From positions 43,537,439 through 43,601,438 of the forward strand of contig NC_086034.1 of NCBI RefSeq assembly GCF_036323735.1: a stretch of 64,000 bases of DNA, in the 5' to 3' direction. Each line of letters starts with the position of its first letter. The first letter of the stretch is position 1. The DNA is from Rattus norvegicus (lineage: Eukaryota > Chordata > Mammalia > Rodentia > Muridae). This document shows positions 23,453 through 34,894 of this stretch, piece by piece. The position numbers and the translations under genes were made by a program. The notes below the pieces were generated by a model. That model was not told where the DNA came from. It saw only the letters and a list, made by a program, of their open reading frames with translations, and did no database searches.

Positions 23453-24195
23453 GCATGAATTTTGCTATTAGAAATAAACATCTCAAGTTTGATGCTCTAA
23501 AGTGCTTACAACATAGGAAATTGTCATGATGAATCTAACTAAAAAATAAACAAACAATCTGATTTACAAATGTCTGTACTGAGGGAATTTTAAACAGATA
23601 TAAGCATTTCTGATTCTCTAAGAGCATTTTCTGGTTTTGCTTGTTTGTTTTCTTTTGTTTTCTGTTTCCATCCTTCTCTGACACTATCTCTTCCCTCCCT
23701 CCCTTTTTCCTTTTCTTTCTTTTCATTTATTAAGAAATATTTATTTATTTCAGACATATTTAGCATCTGTACTGAGATAATTAATATGAATAAACAATAT
23801 AAATTCATAACTCCTTAGATAAATATAATTTTATGGTGTTGGAGAATAGTTGCCCAGAATTCTACTTATTGGATTGCCTGTCAGATATTTTTAGTAATGT
23901 GAACAACAGTTTCATAGCATTAAATTACTATTTTTATAAGATTCTTTGAAAAATAGTAATATTTCTCCTGTAAATGTTTGGCAGAACACCTTAGTGATGC
24001 CACTTGAACTGATTTGTGTGTGAAAAAAATGTTAAAGGTTTTTAGAAACTAAATTCTTTAATAACTATAAGGCTATAGAAATATTCATTTACTCTATGCA
24101 CTGTGAAATCTTCACTCGAATATGCAACTTTAAATTTTCAATAAATTGATGAATTTATTGTCAGACATCCACAGTATTTTATTTTATTTTGTTTT
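23453..24195. other. Single-copy AT-rich DNA
   Basis: Contains a T/C-rich stretch at 23685-23730 whose complement gives Lys/Glu-rich frames. No gene. Confidence 0.45.
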
Positions 24196-26942
24196 TAAGA
24201 GATACATGATCATCTCAGATGATGAAAAGGCATTTGACAAAATACAACACCCTTTCATGTTAAAAGTGTTGGAGAGATCAGGAATGCATGGCACATATCT
24301 AACTATAATAGAAGTAATATATAGTAAACCAATGACCAACATCACATTAAATGGAGAGAATAGAAGCAATCACACTAGTGAACAAGACAAGGTTTCCCAC
24401 TCTCTCCCTATCTATTCAATAGTACTATTCTATAGTACTTGAAGTTCTAGCTATGGCAATTAGACAACAAAAGGAGGTGGAGGTGATACAAACTAGAAAG
24501 GAAGAAATCAAAGTATCACTATTTACCTATGATACAATAGTATACAAAAGTGACCCCAAAAATTCCACCAGAGAACTTGTTTAGCTAATAAACAACTTCA
24601 GTAAAGTGGTAGAATATAAAATTAACTCAAACAAATCAGCAGCCTTCCTTCATACAAATTAAACGGGCTGAGAAAGAAATTAGGGAAAACACACCCTTCA
24701 CAATAGCCAAAATTAGTATAAAATATCTTGGTGTAACTCTTACCAAGCAAGTGAAAGATCTGTGTGACAAGAACTTCAAATCTCTGAAAAAAATAAATTG
24801 AAGACCTAAAAAGATGGAGCTCCCATGCTCATGGATTGGTTGGATTATCAGACTGAAAATAGCTATCTTATCAAAAGCAATCTACAGATTGAAAGCAATC
24901 TCCATCAAAATTCCAAAATAATTCTTCACAGACATGGAAAGAGCAATTCTCAATTTCAGATCATAGCCAAAACAATTCTTAACAATAAAACAACTTGAAC
25001 TTGGGCAGGTATCACCCTCCCTGACCTCAAGTTGTACTACAGATCAACCTTGATAAAAACTACATGGTATTGATTCAAAGACAGACAGATTGATCAACAA
25101 AATAAAACTGAAGACCCAGAAGTAAACCCACACACCTATGGACACTTGATCTTTGACAAAGAAGCCAAAGACATGCACTTGAAAAAAGAAAGCATTTTCA
25201 ATAAATGGCACTGGTCTAACTTGCAGTCAGTATATACAAGAATGAAAATAGACCCATATTTATCACCTTGCACAAAGTTCAAGTCCAAATGGATCAAGGA
25301 CCTCAACATAAAACCAGAAGCATTGAATCTAATAGAAGAGAAAGTAGGAAAAATACTTGAACACATTGGCTGTCACTGACAGGAGTGGGGGGATTTCCTG
25401 AAAAAAAAAAAAAACACCAATGGCCCAGGCTCTAAGATCAAGAATTGATAAATGGAACCTCATGAAACTGAAAAGCTTCTCTAAGGCAAAAGGCATTATC
25501 AATCAGCAACCTACAGATTGGGAAAATTTTCACTAACCCCACATCTTATAGAGGGTTAATATCCAAATATATAAAGAACTCAAGAAGTTAACCTCCAGAC
25601 ACAAAATAAACTAATTAAAAAATGAGGTACTGAATTAAACAAATTATTTTCAACTGAGGAATCTTAAATGGCTGAGAAGCACCAAAAGAAATGTTCAACA
25701 TCCTTAGTCATCAGGGAAATGCAAATCAAAACAACCCTGAGATTCCACCTCACACCAGTCAGAATGGCTAAGATCAAAACCTCAGGTGACAGCAGATGCT
25801 AATGAGGATGTAGAGAAAGTGAAACACTCCTCCATTGCTGGTGGGATTGCAGACTGGTAGAAACACTGGAAATCAGTCTGGAGGTTCCTCAGAAAATTGG
25901 AAACAGTTTTAGACCCAGCAATATCACTCTTGGGCATATACCAAAAAAAAAAAAAAAAGCCCCACTATAACACAAGAACATGTTCATTGCAGCTTTATTT
26001 ATAATAACCAAAAACTCAAAACAACCCAGATGTCCCTCAACCAAAAGAATAGATACAGAAAATGTGGTTCGTTTATACAATGGAATACTATTTTGTTAAT
26101 AAAAACAAGTATATCATGAGATTTGCCAGGAATTGGCTAGAACTAGAAAATAGCATCCTGAGTGCGGTTAACTCAGACCCAAAAGGATATGCATGGTATG
26201 TACTCACTGATGAGTAGATATTAGCCAAAAATTACAGAAAACCTAAAATACAACCCACAGACCATAAGAAGTGTAACAGACAGAAAGGCCCAAGTGAGAA
26301 TGCTTCAGTCCCACTTAGAAGGGGAAACAAAATAATCATGGGAGGCAGAGAGTGGAAGGGACCTGTGTGGAAGAGGGGATGGGGAGGAAAAAGGGGGAGT
26401 AGGATAAGGTATGGCGGTTGGGGAACAGGAAAGAAGCCCAGAAGACCAGGAGAATGAATGGAAATATGCAGCCTGGGGGGTGGGGGGACCCTCTAGAAAG
26501 TATCAGAGACCCAGGAAGTGAGAGATTCTAAGGACTCAATAGGGGTAACCTTAGCCAAAATGCCCAACATTGGGGAGAGGAAACTTGAAAAGTCCACCTC
26601 CAGTAGATAGACAAGGCCTCAAGTAGAGGGACAGGTCACTAACCCACAGTCAAAATTTCTGACCCAGAATTATTCCTGCCTAAAAGAACTGCAAGAACAA
26701 AAATGGAGGAGACTGAAGGAAAGGCAATACAGTAATCAGCCCAACTTAGGATCCATCTCATGGATGCAATACCAAGGTCTGACACTATTACTGATGCTAT
26801 AATGTGTTTAAAGATGAGAACCTGGCACGGCTGCCCTTCGAGCAGGCCAACTAGCAACTGATTAAGACAGATGCAGATACGAAACCCAACCTTTGTACTG
26901 AAATCAGCGACCCCTATGGTTGAATTAGAGAAGGCTTGAAGA
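24196..26942 (+). mobile_element. Old L1, 5' part of a nest (ORF2 to 3' UTR)
   Basis: Sense-strand L1 starting inside the reverse transcriptase region of ORF2 and reaching its older-type 3' UTR, where a younger L1 interrupts it. The element resumes at 29077-29325 and ends at 29890-29940 after a solo LTR. The final 16 bases here (26927-26942) are one copy of the younger element's target-site duplication. Many stops and frameshifts show it is old. Confidence 0.88.
24200..26200 (+). pseudogene. L1 ORF2 remnant (reverse transcriptase to C-terminus)
   Basis: The first open stretch (about 24206-24441) encodes the part of the reverse transcriptase palm with DDEKAFDKIQHPF, typical of L1 ORF2. After frameshifts, the catalytic FADD box appears as FTYD (about 24522-24533), so the active-site aspartate pair is lost. 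Later frames at 25146-25379 and near 25720-26160 match the middle and C-terminal parts of ORF2. The protein cannot be made in one piece. Confidence 0.85.
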
Positions 26943-26972
26943 TGTGAATTCTTTGTTTAGCTCTGAACCCCA

Positions 26973-27539
26973 TTATTTAATACGGTTATTTGTTTCCCTG
27001 CGGTCTAACTTCTTGAGTTCTTTGTATATTTTGGATATAAGGCCTCTATCTGTTGTAGGATTGGTAAAGATCTTTTCCCAATCTGTTGGTTGCCGTTTTG
27101 TCCTAACCACAGTGTCCTTTGCCTTACAGAAGCTTTGCAGTTTTATAAGATCCCATTTGTCAAGTCTTGATCTTAGAGCGTAAGCCATTGGTGTTTTGTT
27201 TAGGAAATTTTTTCCAGTGCCCATGTGTTCCAGATGCTTCCCTAGTTTTTCTTCTATTAGTTTGAGTGTGTCTGGTTTGATGTGGAGGTCCTTGATCCAC
27301 TTGGACTTAAGCTTTGTACAGGGTGATAAGCATGGATCGATCTGCATTCTTCTACATGTTGACCTCCAGTTGAACCAGCACCATTTGCTGAAAATGCTAT
27401 CTTTTTTCCATTTGATGGTTTTGGCTCCTTTGTCAAAAATCAAGTGACCATAGGTGTGTGGGTTCATTTCTGGGTCTTCAATTCTATTCCATTGGTCTAT
27501 CTGTCTGTCTCTGTACCAATACCATGCAGTTTTTATCAC
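26973..27539 (-). pseudogene. L1 ORF2 middle fragment (inverted)
   Basis: An open minus frame of about 188 codons gives the segment between the reverse transcriptase domain and the cysteine-rich C-terminus of L1 ORF2, including WYWYRDRQIDQWNRIEDPE and WKKDSIFSKW. It is only open because the insertion is young; the inversion separates it from the rest of ORF2. Confidence 0.85.
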
Positions 27540-27721
27540 TATTGCTCTGTAATACTGCTTGAGTTCAGGGATAGTGATTCCCCCTGAAGTCCTTTTATTG
27601 TTGAGGATGGCTTTAGCTATCCTGGGTTTTTTGTTATTCCAGATGAATTGGCAAATTGTTCTGTCTAACTCTTTGAAGAATTGGATTGGTATTTTGATGG
27701 GGATTGCATTGAATCTGTAGA

Positions 27722-28333
27722 TTGCTTTTGGTAAAATGGCCAGAATTCACAGCTGAGGAATGCCGAATGGCTGAGAAACACCTAAAGAAATGCTCAACAT
27801 CTTTAGTCATAAGGGAAATGCAAATCAAAACAACCCTGAGATTTCACCTCACACCAGTGAGAATGGCTAAGATCAAAAACTCAGGGGACAGCAGATGCTG
27901 GCGAGGATGTGGAGAAAGAGGAACACTCCTCCATTGTTGGTGGGATTGCATACTGGTACAACCATTCTGGAAATCAGTCTGGAGGATCCTCAGAAAATTG
28001 GACATTGAACTGCCTGAGGATCCAGCTATACCTCTCTTGGGCATATACGCAAAAGATGCCCCAACATATAAAAAAGACACGTGCTCCACTATGTTCATTG
28101 CAGCCTTATTTATAATAGCCAGAAGCTGGAAAGAACCCAGATGCCCTTCAACAGAGGAATGGATACAGAAAATGTGGTACATCTACACAATGGAATATTA
28201 CTCAGCTATCAAAAACACCGACTTTATGAAATTCGTAGGCAAATGGTTGGAACTGGAAAATATCATCCTGAGTGAGCTAACCCAATCACAGAAAGACATA
28301 CATGGTATGCACTCATTGATAAGTGGCTATTAG
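27722..28333 (+). pseudogene. L1 ORF2 C-terminal fragment
   Basis: About 203 codons, the last ~195 from ORF2. It contains the CX3CX7HX4C cysteine motif (CWRGC...H...C) and ends at SLISGY followed by a stop, the normal ORF2 end. The first residues come from the inverted segment across the junction. No endonuclease or reverse transcriptase domain is attached. Confidence 0.88.
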
Positions 28334-29076
28334 CCCAAATGCTTGAATTACCCTAGATGCCTAGAACAAATGAAACTCAAGATGGATGATCAAAATGTGA
28401 ATGCTTCACTCCTTCTTTAAAAGGGGAACAAGAATACCCTTGGCAGGGAAGAGAGAGGCAAAGATAAAAACAGAGACTGAAGGAACACCCATTCAGAGCC
28501 TGCCCCACATGTGGCCCATACATATACAGCCACCCAATTAGACAAAATGGATGAAGCAAAGAAGTGCAGACCGACAGGAGCGGATATAGATCGCTCCTGA
28601 GAGACACAGCCAGAATACAGCAAATACAGAATCGAATGCCAGCAACAAACCACTGAACTGAGAATAGGACCCCCGTTGAAGGAATCAGAGAAAGAACTGG
28701 AAGAGCTTGAAGGGGCTCGAGACCCCATATGTACAACAATGTCAAGCAACCAGAGCTTCCAGGGACTAAGCCACTACCTAAAGACTATACATGGACTGAC
28801 CCTGGACTCTGACCTCATAGGTAGCAATGAATATCCTAGTAAGAGCACCAGTGGAAGGGGAAGCCCTGGGTCCTGCTAAGACTGAACCCCCAGTGAACTA
28901 GACTGGTGGGGGGAGGGCGGCAATGGGGGAAGGGTTGGGAGGGGAACACCCATAAGGAAGGGGAGGGGGGAGTGGGATGTTTGCCCGGATACCGGGAAAG
29001 GGAATAACACTCGAAATGTATATAAGAAATACTCAAGTTAATAAAAAAAAAAAAAAAAAGAGAGAAGGCTTTAAGA

Positions 29077-29325
29077 AGCTAGAGCCAATGGCAACCCCAT
29101 AAGACGACCAGCAGTCTTAACTAACTCAGACCCCTGTGAGCTCTCTGAGACTGAGCCACCACCAGGCATCACACATATATAGCAGAGGACCGCCTGGTCT
29201 GGCCTCACTGGAAGATGAGCTTTTTTCTTAAGAGACTTGAGGTTACAGGGAAGGGGGAGGTCTGGTGAGGGGGTCACCCTCTCATAGGCAAGGGGGAGAA
29301 GGAATGGGATGAGGAACTGTGGGTG
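29077..29325 (+). mobile_element. Old L1 3' UTR, continuation
   Basis: Continues the older-type 3' UTR cut at 26942: AGCAGTCTTAACTAACTCAG, GCAGAGGACCGCCTGGTCTG and the GGGAAGGGGGAGG tract. A solo LTR cuts it at 29325, and the last 55 or so bases resume at 29890. Confidence 0.85.
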
Positions 29326-29327
29326 TG

Positions 29328-29423
29328 TAGAGTTTCATAAAGGTTACTCATTGTCAGAGCCCGAATGTGCAGAACTAGAGTTTCATAAAGGTTGCTCATT
29401 GTCAGAGTCCGGATGTGCAGGGC
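29328..29423. repeat. 48-bp tandem duplication in LTR U3
   Basis: TAGAGTTTCATAAAGGTTAC at 29328 recurs at 29376 with a few differences, period 48. Such U3 direct repeats commonly carry enhancer sites in retroviral LTRs; function here is inference. Confidence 0.85.
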
Positions 29424-29630
29424 CGGACGTGCCTGAGGGAGAGCCAGAGACAGGACTTGCCAAACCAGCTATCAGCCCCAAGGACATTGACCATCCGTAG
29501 CCACCCCCTCCCCTTCCTTCACCCCCCTGAGTGAGATGAGCCACCCTACCTGCCTGCTGAGCTGCTGGAGAGCACGTACTCCTTGCTGATGTAATTTCGC
29601 GCCGAAAGTAACTGTGCACCATTTGAATTG

Positions 29631-29775
29631 ACCAATCATGTGTAACTGCGCAAATGCCCCTAACCTCCCCTATATAAACCCCCGAGTTTGGAGGTTCGGG
29701 GTCGATTCTTCTGTCTCCTGTGTGAGATACGTGTCGACCCGGGATCCCGCTAAGACCCGGGATCTCGTTAATAAA
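29631..29775 (+). promoter_or_regulatory. LTR core promoter and polyadenylation signal
   Basis: CCAAT (about 29631), TATA box (29669-29677) and AATAAA (29770-29775) in the right order for U3-R. Initiation would be expected about 25-30 bases after the TATA box, roughly 29700. Activity cannot be judged from sequence. Confidence 0.65.
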
Positions 29776-29889
29776 AGCTACCTCTTGCTGTTACGTCAAG
29801 AATGGCTACTCGTGATTCCTGGGGGCACCCCACCCCGCGATCGGAGCGAGAGACGCGGCTCCCCGTTTAGGGGTATGCTCTTTCAGGTG

Positions 29890-29939
29890 GAGGGATTAGA
29901 AAGGGGTAGAAACAGCTGGAATGTAAATTGAATAGATCA

Positions 29940-29940
<1 letters not shown>
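29890..29940 (+). mobile_element. Old L1 3' terminus
   Basis: Last bases of the old L1 (GGAGGGATTAGAAAGGGGTAG..., AATGTAAATTGAATAGATC) after the solo LTR. The AT/GA microsatellite follows where its A-rich tail would be. Confidence 0.75.
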
Positions 29941-30062
<122 letters not shown>

Positions 30063-30184
30063 AATTTTAAGCTTTATATGGTGGGACAACAGGCTGACGT
30101 GGAAAGAGTTCAGGGAGCCCCAAAGTACCTGGAATTTTTACTTTTCACTGTTATTGCAGCCCAGCCTTTTCCAGTTTGTTAATT

Positions 30185-30318
30185 AAGATTTGAATTCTCT
30201 GGGGTTGGGGATTTAGCTCAGTGGTAGAGCACTTGCCTAGGAAGCGCAAGGGCCTGGGTTCAGTCCCCAGCTCTGAAAAAAAAAAAAGAATCAAAAAAAA
30301 AAAAGATTTGAATTTTCT
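30185..30318 (+). mobile_element. Young ID SINE with target-site duplication
   Basis: The body (30201-30275) starts GGGGTTGGGGATTTAGCTCA, with a polymerase III A box (TAGCTCAGTGG) and B box (GGTTCAGTCCC), then an A-rich tail to 30302. Flanking copies AAGATTTGAATTCTCT (30185-30200) and AAGATTTGAATTTTCT (30303-30318) differ at one base. ID elements of this type are abundant in rat and derive from BC1/tRNA-Ala. This is a main support for the species call. Confidence 0.95.
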
Positions 30319-31087
30319 TATCATGGCAATGGTTCCTGATGTTGTCCCCACTCAAGAGACTACTTTCATAATCTTTATTCCTCTTTGCCTATCTGTCCAC
30401 CAAGTGTTGCTGCAGCAGTTTTCCTCACTCTTCCTTCCTGTCCTGCTGAAAACAAGAATTATTGACTGACTTTTGTCTTTTGTTAGGTTTTCTGCTCATT
30501 AGGATGTTATGGAGACTTCTTACTTCCATCTATGAAGGATTCCAAAATTACCTTGAGCATTCAACTATCATATTTTATTTATATAAATTCTTAGATGTTT
30601 TCCTATCAAGCTCTTATTCTAATGCTAACACTCAGGTGAGGCAACAAAATTAGAGATCTGTAAAATTTTAATTCTTCAACTTAACCCTCTCAAGTTTTTG
30701 CATTACATTGTTGTGTCTCGTGGATGATCCTTAAAGATATTATCTTCTAATGTACATCCATCTTATTTCTATAACATGTGCTCTTAATTGTCTCCTTCCA
30801 CCATCCCTGTGTCATATGAAAACTTATTCTTTAAGTGCATTCTTTCTCCTTCCTTCTATCAATGGTCATCAGAGCACTAGCCTGAGGTTTTCCTATCAAT
30901 TGACATGTAAAATTTGGCCTATCTATCATCATATCTTAGACCCTGAACAACTATGCTGTTCTTTCAAAATTCCAGATTTGCAACCAATAGAGATTAGAAG
31001 AATAGTTATTTTAATGATGTATTTTAAAGATAAAATGAATTGTTCTGTCATAGAACTTGTGGCAAATGAATAAGAAAAAAAGAGTTG
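30319..31087. other. Single-copy DNA
   Basis: No recognisable gene. A plus frame at 30750-31073 (107 codons) has no family resemblance. Confidence 0.45.
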
Positions 31088-31200
31088 TTTCATGTAATGG
31101 TGCATGCTTTAATTCCCAGCATTTAGAAAACTGAGGTAAGACAATCATAAGTATGTTAACCTGAGCTGCATATTGAGAGTCTGCCTCAAATGAAAATACT
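31088..31200 (+). mobile_element. Old B1-related SINE
   Basis: ATGGTGCATGCTTTAATTCCCAGCATT... then CTGAGCTGCATATTGAGAGTC and GCCTCAAATGAAAAT: a diverged B1/PB1-type monomer. Confidence 0.6.
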
Positions 31201-31319
31201 CAATAAAAATTCTATTTTTATCTTAGTTATGTCAATATTATATTTGGGGGCCTCGTTATTACTATTTATCCTTGTGCCATGATTTATTTGAATCCTGAAT
31301 CTGTCTGTCCATCTGCCTG

Positions 31320-31488
31320 CCTGCCTGTACGTGTGTGTGTTAGTGTGTACATGCCCATTAGTGTGGATGCATGTTTGTGTGTGCATGTGTGTGTCTGTTT
31401 ATTATATGTGTGCCCATGTATGTGCATGCATGATTGTGTGAGCGTGTGAGTGTCTATTATTTTATGTGTGCCCATGCATGTGCATGCA

Positions 31489-31579
<91 letters not shown>

Positions 31580-31580
31580 A
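31320..31580. repeat. TG-rich region with (TC)n-(TG)n core
   Basis: Imperfect TG sequence (31329-31490) leads into a TC array (31492-31540) and a TG array (31541-31578). Frames of Ser-Leu, Cys-Val or Arg-Glu repeats are artefacts. Confidence 0.93.
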
Positions 31581-33836
31581 AGGTACATGTGAGAGTAGAT
31601 TTTTTTCCTCTACTGATATCCACCTTATTTTTGTTTTTTAATGATAGGACCTTTTTTTTTTCAGAGTTTACTGACTCAGTAGACTTAATAGTGAGTAATC
31701 TATGAGTAGTCTTCCTTTCCACTGCCTATACTCACCTCTACATAGATCCGGGATTATAGGAGCTGATGACCACATCCAGCTGCTGAACTTAGCTCCTCAA
31801 ACTTGAGCAAATCCATTGTAAGACTACATTGTCTATCTAGAGCCGCTGTCCTTTGTCTCATTTGCTTTATGCTCATCATGGTTTATAGAATCTTTATTTT
31901 CAAAATGGTAACTTAGTCTTAGAGAGGAAAATGCCTTTCCTCCCTGGTTTCTGTGTATCTCTCACCTTTGCATTCCTTACCTGTTCAAATATGTTTCGCT
32001 CTCCTCTCTTCATTCCTGCTCTATAAGGAAACTGTCTTCTGTATCCTACCCACCTATTAAGCAATCATTTTAAGCTCATTTTGATCTCTGTTACATCCAA
32101 AGATTGTCTTGTTATTTCGTTCATATGGATACATTATGTGTTGGGATCTTCATGTAAAATTCATAGCATTGTCTATCTTGAAATGAATATAGTTTTAAAT
32201 GATTGAATGGCCATTTTAACTCAGATCTGCTTACAACTTTGGCTACATAAAGAGATAAAAAAATTGATATTGAGATTTCTTCTCCACTCTTCCAAGACAC
32301 GCTGCAGCATTTCATTACCAAGGCACAATTAACACATTTTGTTGTTGTTTCTGACATAGCCTTCCAGAGAAGATGTCTGGCTGGCTTCTTCCACTGGGAA
32401 TTTACAGTTATAGTTTATGAAATACAGTCTCTCTGCCTCTTTCACCCTGTTCTCTACAAGTAACATATTTTATCATCTCTCATTTTTACAATTAGAGCTA
32501 TGTATGTTCAGTTATGTGAAGCCCACCTTACTGCTCCAGTATTCCTGGGCCTATTCTGCACCACGATATAAAATCATGTAACCTATGATCTACCTAGGTT
32601 AGCACTGTTGGCTCTGGACTCACATCCTTCTTTGCATCTAGGACTTTCTCTATGACTTGGAGAATGCATTTGGTTTCCTCTTTGCAGGGCAGGGGTGGCA
32701 TTATTTATCTGTCTTTTTTCCAGGAAGCATTACCAAAACAGCATCACTGTAGTAAATTGCTATTCAAACTATATAAAATTGTGATAAAGAGGACTAGTAA
32801 AACGTTTATAGGAATGATCTGATAAATTTCCTTATTTGACTCTTTCTTGAGAAATAAAACCTTTAATATTTCATATGCCATATTTTATCAATACTCTTGT
32901 TTTTAAGTTAAATCATCACTCATATTTCTTAAAATAAAAGTTCTGTAATAGTATTTTAGGAGCACAAGGGTTAATATGTAAACAATGCCGAAATTTATGT
33001 GATAAATAAAAGGTGTAAAAAAGTTAATGCATTTGAAGCAATAAATTAACATGTAGACAGATGGTCTAACTTTCCTGTAAAAATAAGATTCTAAATTTTA
33101 CACTTCTGTGAAACCAAATGTGATTATCAGAGTTCTTTCTCTAACAAGTCCTATTGGAATTGATGAAATTACATCCCTTGAGTTTAGAAAAATGCTAATT
33201 AACTGTCATATAGTGCTAAACAGAAATTACCTACTGGACGAATATATACCTCCTGATTTTATTTATCATCTTGTGGGAAGGAAAAATCAAAATAGTAAAA
33301 CATTTTCAAATTTTGGTTGGATATAATACATACTTGGGGCAATGGTAAATGAAATAATAGATGTGTAGACAGGTTGGTTTTAAGATAGATAATGAAGACA
33401 GAATTAGAAGATTCTTTGGTTGGTAAATTGCTTTCTGTGTAAGTCTGGGGACCAAAGGAGAAAAAGAAAACAGGAGATCAGGAGAATTGTAATCATAAAA
33501 TGGAATCCCCAAAGCCAAAGGAAGAAAGATTTTTCAAGGAGAAATGTTACTTAGGAATGGGTCTCTAGTAATTTGAAAAAAGCAGTTCATGAAATGTGGT
33601 GTGAAAGTAAAAAAAAAAGAAGATGGTTAAATGGCAAAGCGGTAGGCACATCCTAAATTGTTGAAATTTTCACAGCAAAGTTGTGAAGATTTCATGGAAC
33701 CTTAAGGCAAAAGAAAGTGGTGGGGAGATATACCAGGATGATGTAATGAGACAGATACCTGATACCTGAGCACTGGTAATCAACCATGTAGAATAATGTA
33801 GGTTAAAATAAGTAGGTTATCTTATTTAAAAATAAA
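31581..33836. other. Single-copy DNA, no gene
   Basis: AT-rich. A possible minus-strand B1/B4 scrap lies near 31735-31785 (GGATTATAGGAGCTGATGAC). Otherwise nothing recognisable. Frames of 70-80 codons lack support. Confidence 0.45.
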
Positions 33837-33896
33837 GAGGGGGAGGAGAAGGGAAGAAGAGAACAAGAAGAACAGGAAGAAGAACAAAAACAAACT

Positions 33897-33936
<40 letters not shown>

Positions 33937-33972
33937 AGAAAGAAAAAAGAAAGAAAAAAGAGAAAAGGAAAG
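33837..33972. repeat. Polypurine tract with (AAAG)n
   Basis: Irregular GGAGAA/GAAGAA sequence with a regular GAAA array at about 33898-33936. Confidence 0.92.
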
Positions 33973-34058
33973 TGGCAAGCTTAGAACAGGAGCTCGGGGA
34001 ATAATGGTGTTTAGAATCCATACTCCTCTTAGTTAAAGTCTCATTTTACAAACGCATA

Positions 34059-34062
34059 CACA

Positions 34063-34113
<51 letters not shown>

Positions 34114-34200
34114 ACACACACACACACACACACAGACACACACACACAGAGGGAGATACAGAGAAAGAGAGACAAGTAGAGAAATAAAATAAAATAAAAC
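34059..34200. repeat. (CA)n microsatellite with A-rich flank
   Basis: CA array (34069-34147) interrupted by CAGA twice, then GA-rich and AAAAT-rich sequence to about 34208. Confidence 0.93.
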
Positions 34201-34639
34201 AAAACAAAATGCCTACAAAAATAGAAACCAAATATCATTAAAACTAAAATCCATGAAAAAACAAACTGAAAAGTCTTGGTTTATTACTTATTGATTTATA
34301 ACTAAATGTCTTAAAACCCTTAAAACCAGTAGGAAAATTCATAATGATGAAGTTAAATGTGAAAAGGCACCCATATGATATAATTGATTCTAAAATGAAA
34401 GATGGAATGGAAAAACAAGGATCTTTTTGTGAACATTTTTATGAAATGAGTAAAAAGAAAAACTTTGTCAAATTTACTTCAATTGGCAATAATTTTTTAA
34501 TTAATCTGGGTACAGGCACTGAGAAGTATTAGAAAACAAGTGGCTTAGTTACTTTTTAAAAGATGTTGCTATGATAAGTATCCAGAGAAAAACAATTAAT
34601 GGAAACATTTCTTTATTTTGGATTATAGCTCCAAAGTGA
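34201..34639. other. Single-copy AT-rich DNA
   Basis: Nothing recognised. Confidence 0.4.
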
Positions 34640-34893
34640 TGCCAGAAGGGAAAACATGGCAGCAGGCAGGAAAAGCATAGTGGCAGAGAGACTGGCTAGT
34701 CACATCTGCACTCAAGAAGCTGAGTGTGAACATGAAGTGGAGCTGTGTAATATCTTAAGGTCAAACTGTATAGTCACTTCCTCTCTCAAGTTTCCACATG
34801 CTGTAGGGAGATTAACCTACCAGTTGAGATTAAGTCCTCAAACTTGTTAAACTACGAGGTGCATTTTGCATTTAGACCATATTAGTAAATATT
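34640..34893 (-). mobile_element. Rodent interspersed repeat, reversed copy
   Basis: GGCAGCAGGCAGGAAAAGCA and CACATCTGCACTCAAGAAGC match the reverse orientation of the family seen at 34895-35232. A 64-codon frame at 34656-34850 is part of this repeat, not a gene. Confidence 0.5.
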
Positions 34894-34894
34894 A

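Larger units (their letters stand above)
26943..29060 (+). mobile_element. Young L1 with inverted 5' segment, inside the old L1
   Basis: 26943-27740 is ORF2 sequence on the minus strand. 27741-29060 is the immediately downstream ORF2 part, 3' UTR and poly(A) on the plus strand. The end of the inverted segment (26946-26951) and the start of the plus segment (27743-27748) share GAATTC, as if joined through microhomology. Target-site duplication: AGAGAAGGCTTGAAGA (26927-26942) and AGAGAAGGCTTTAAGA (29061-29076), one mismatch. This is a textbook twin-primed L1. Confidence 0.92.
29326..29885 (+). mobile_element. Solo LTR of an endogenous retrovirus (ERV1-like)
   Basis: A 560-bp element beginning TGTAGAG and ending TCTTTCA (TG...CA), flanked by the 4-bp duplication GGTG (29322-29325 and 29886-29889). 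It contains a CCAAT box (about 29631), a TATA motif (CTATATAAA, about 29669-29677), an AATAAA signal (29770-29775) and a GC-rich U5-like end. A 48-bp tandem duplication opens U3. The 4-bp duplication and layout fit a gammaretrovirus-type ERV. No primer-binding site or internal region follows, so recombination between two LTRs has removed the provirus. No viral gene is present. Confidence 0.9.

Noticed and set aside
24196..29060. Potentially active L1
   Set aside because: Both elements are 5'-truncated; the older has an altered catalytic box and the younger is inverted.
29638..29931. Plus frame of 97 codons across the LTR
   Set aside because: It runs through LTR regulatory sequence and into L1 DNA. 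No viral protein is encoded in a solo LTR.
30201..30275. tRNA gene
   Set aside because: The A and B boxes belong to an ID SINE with A-tail and target-site duplication, not to a folded tRNA gene.
34656..34850. Plus frame of 64 codons starting MAAGRKSIVAERLASH
   Set aside because: It lies within a reversed rodent interspersed repeat.
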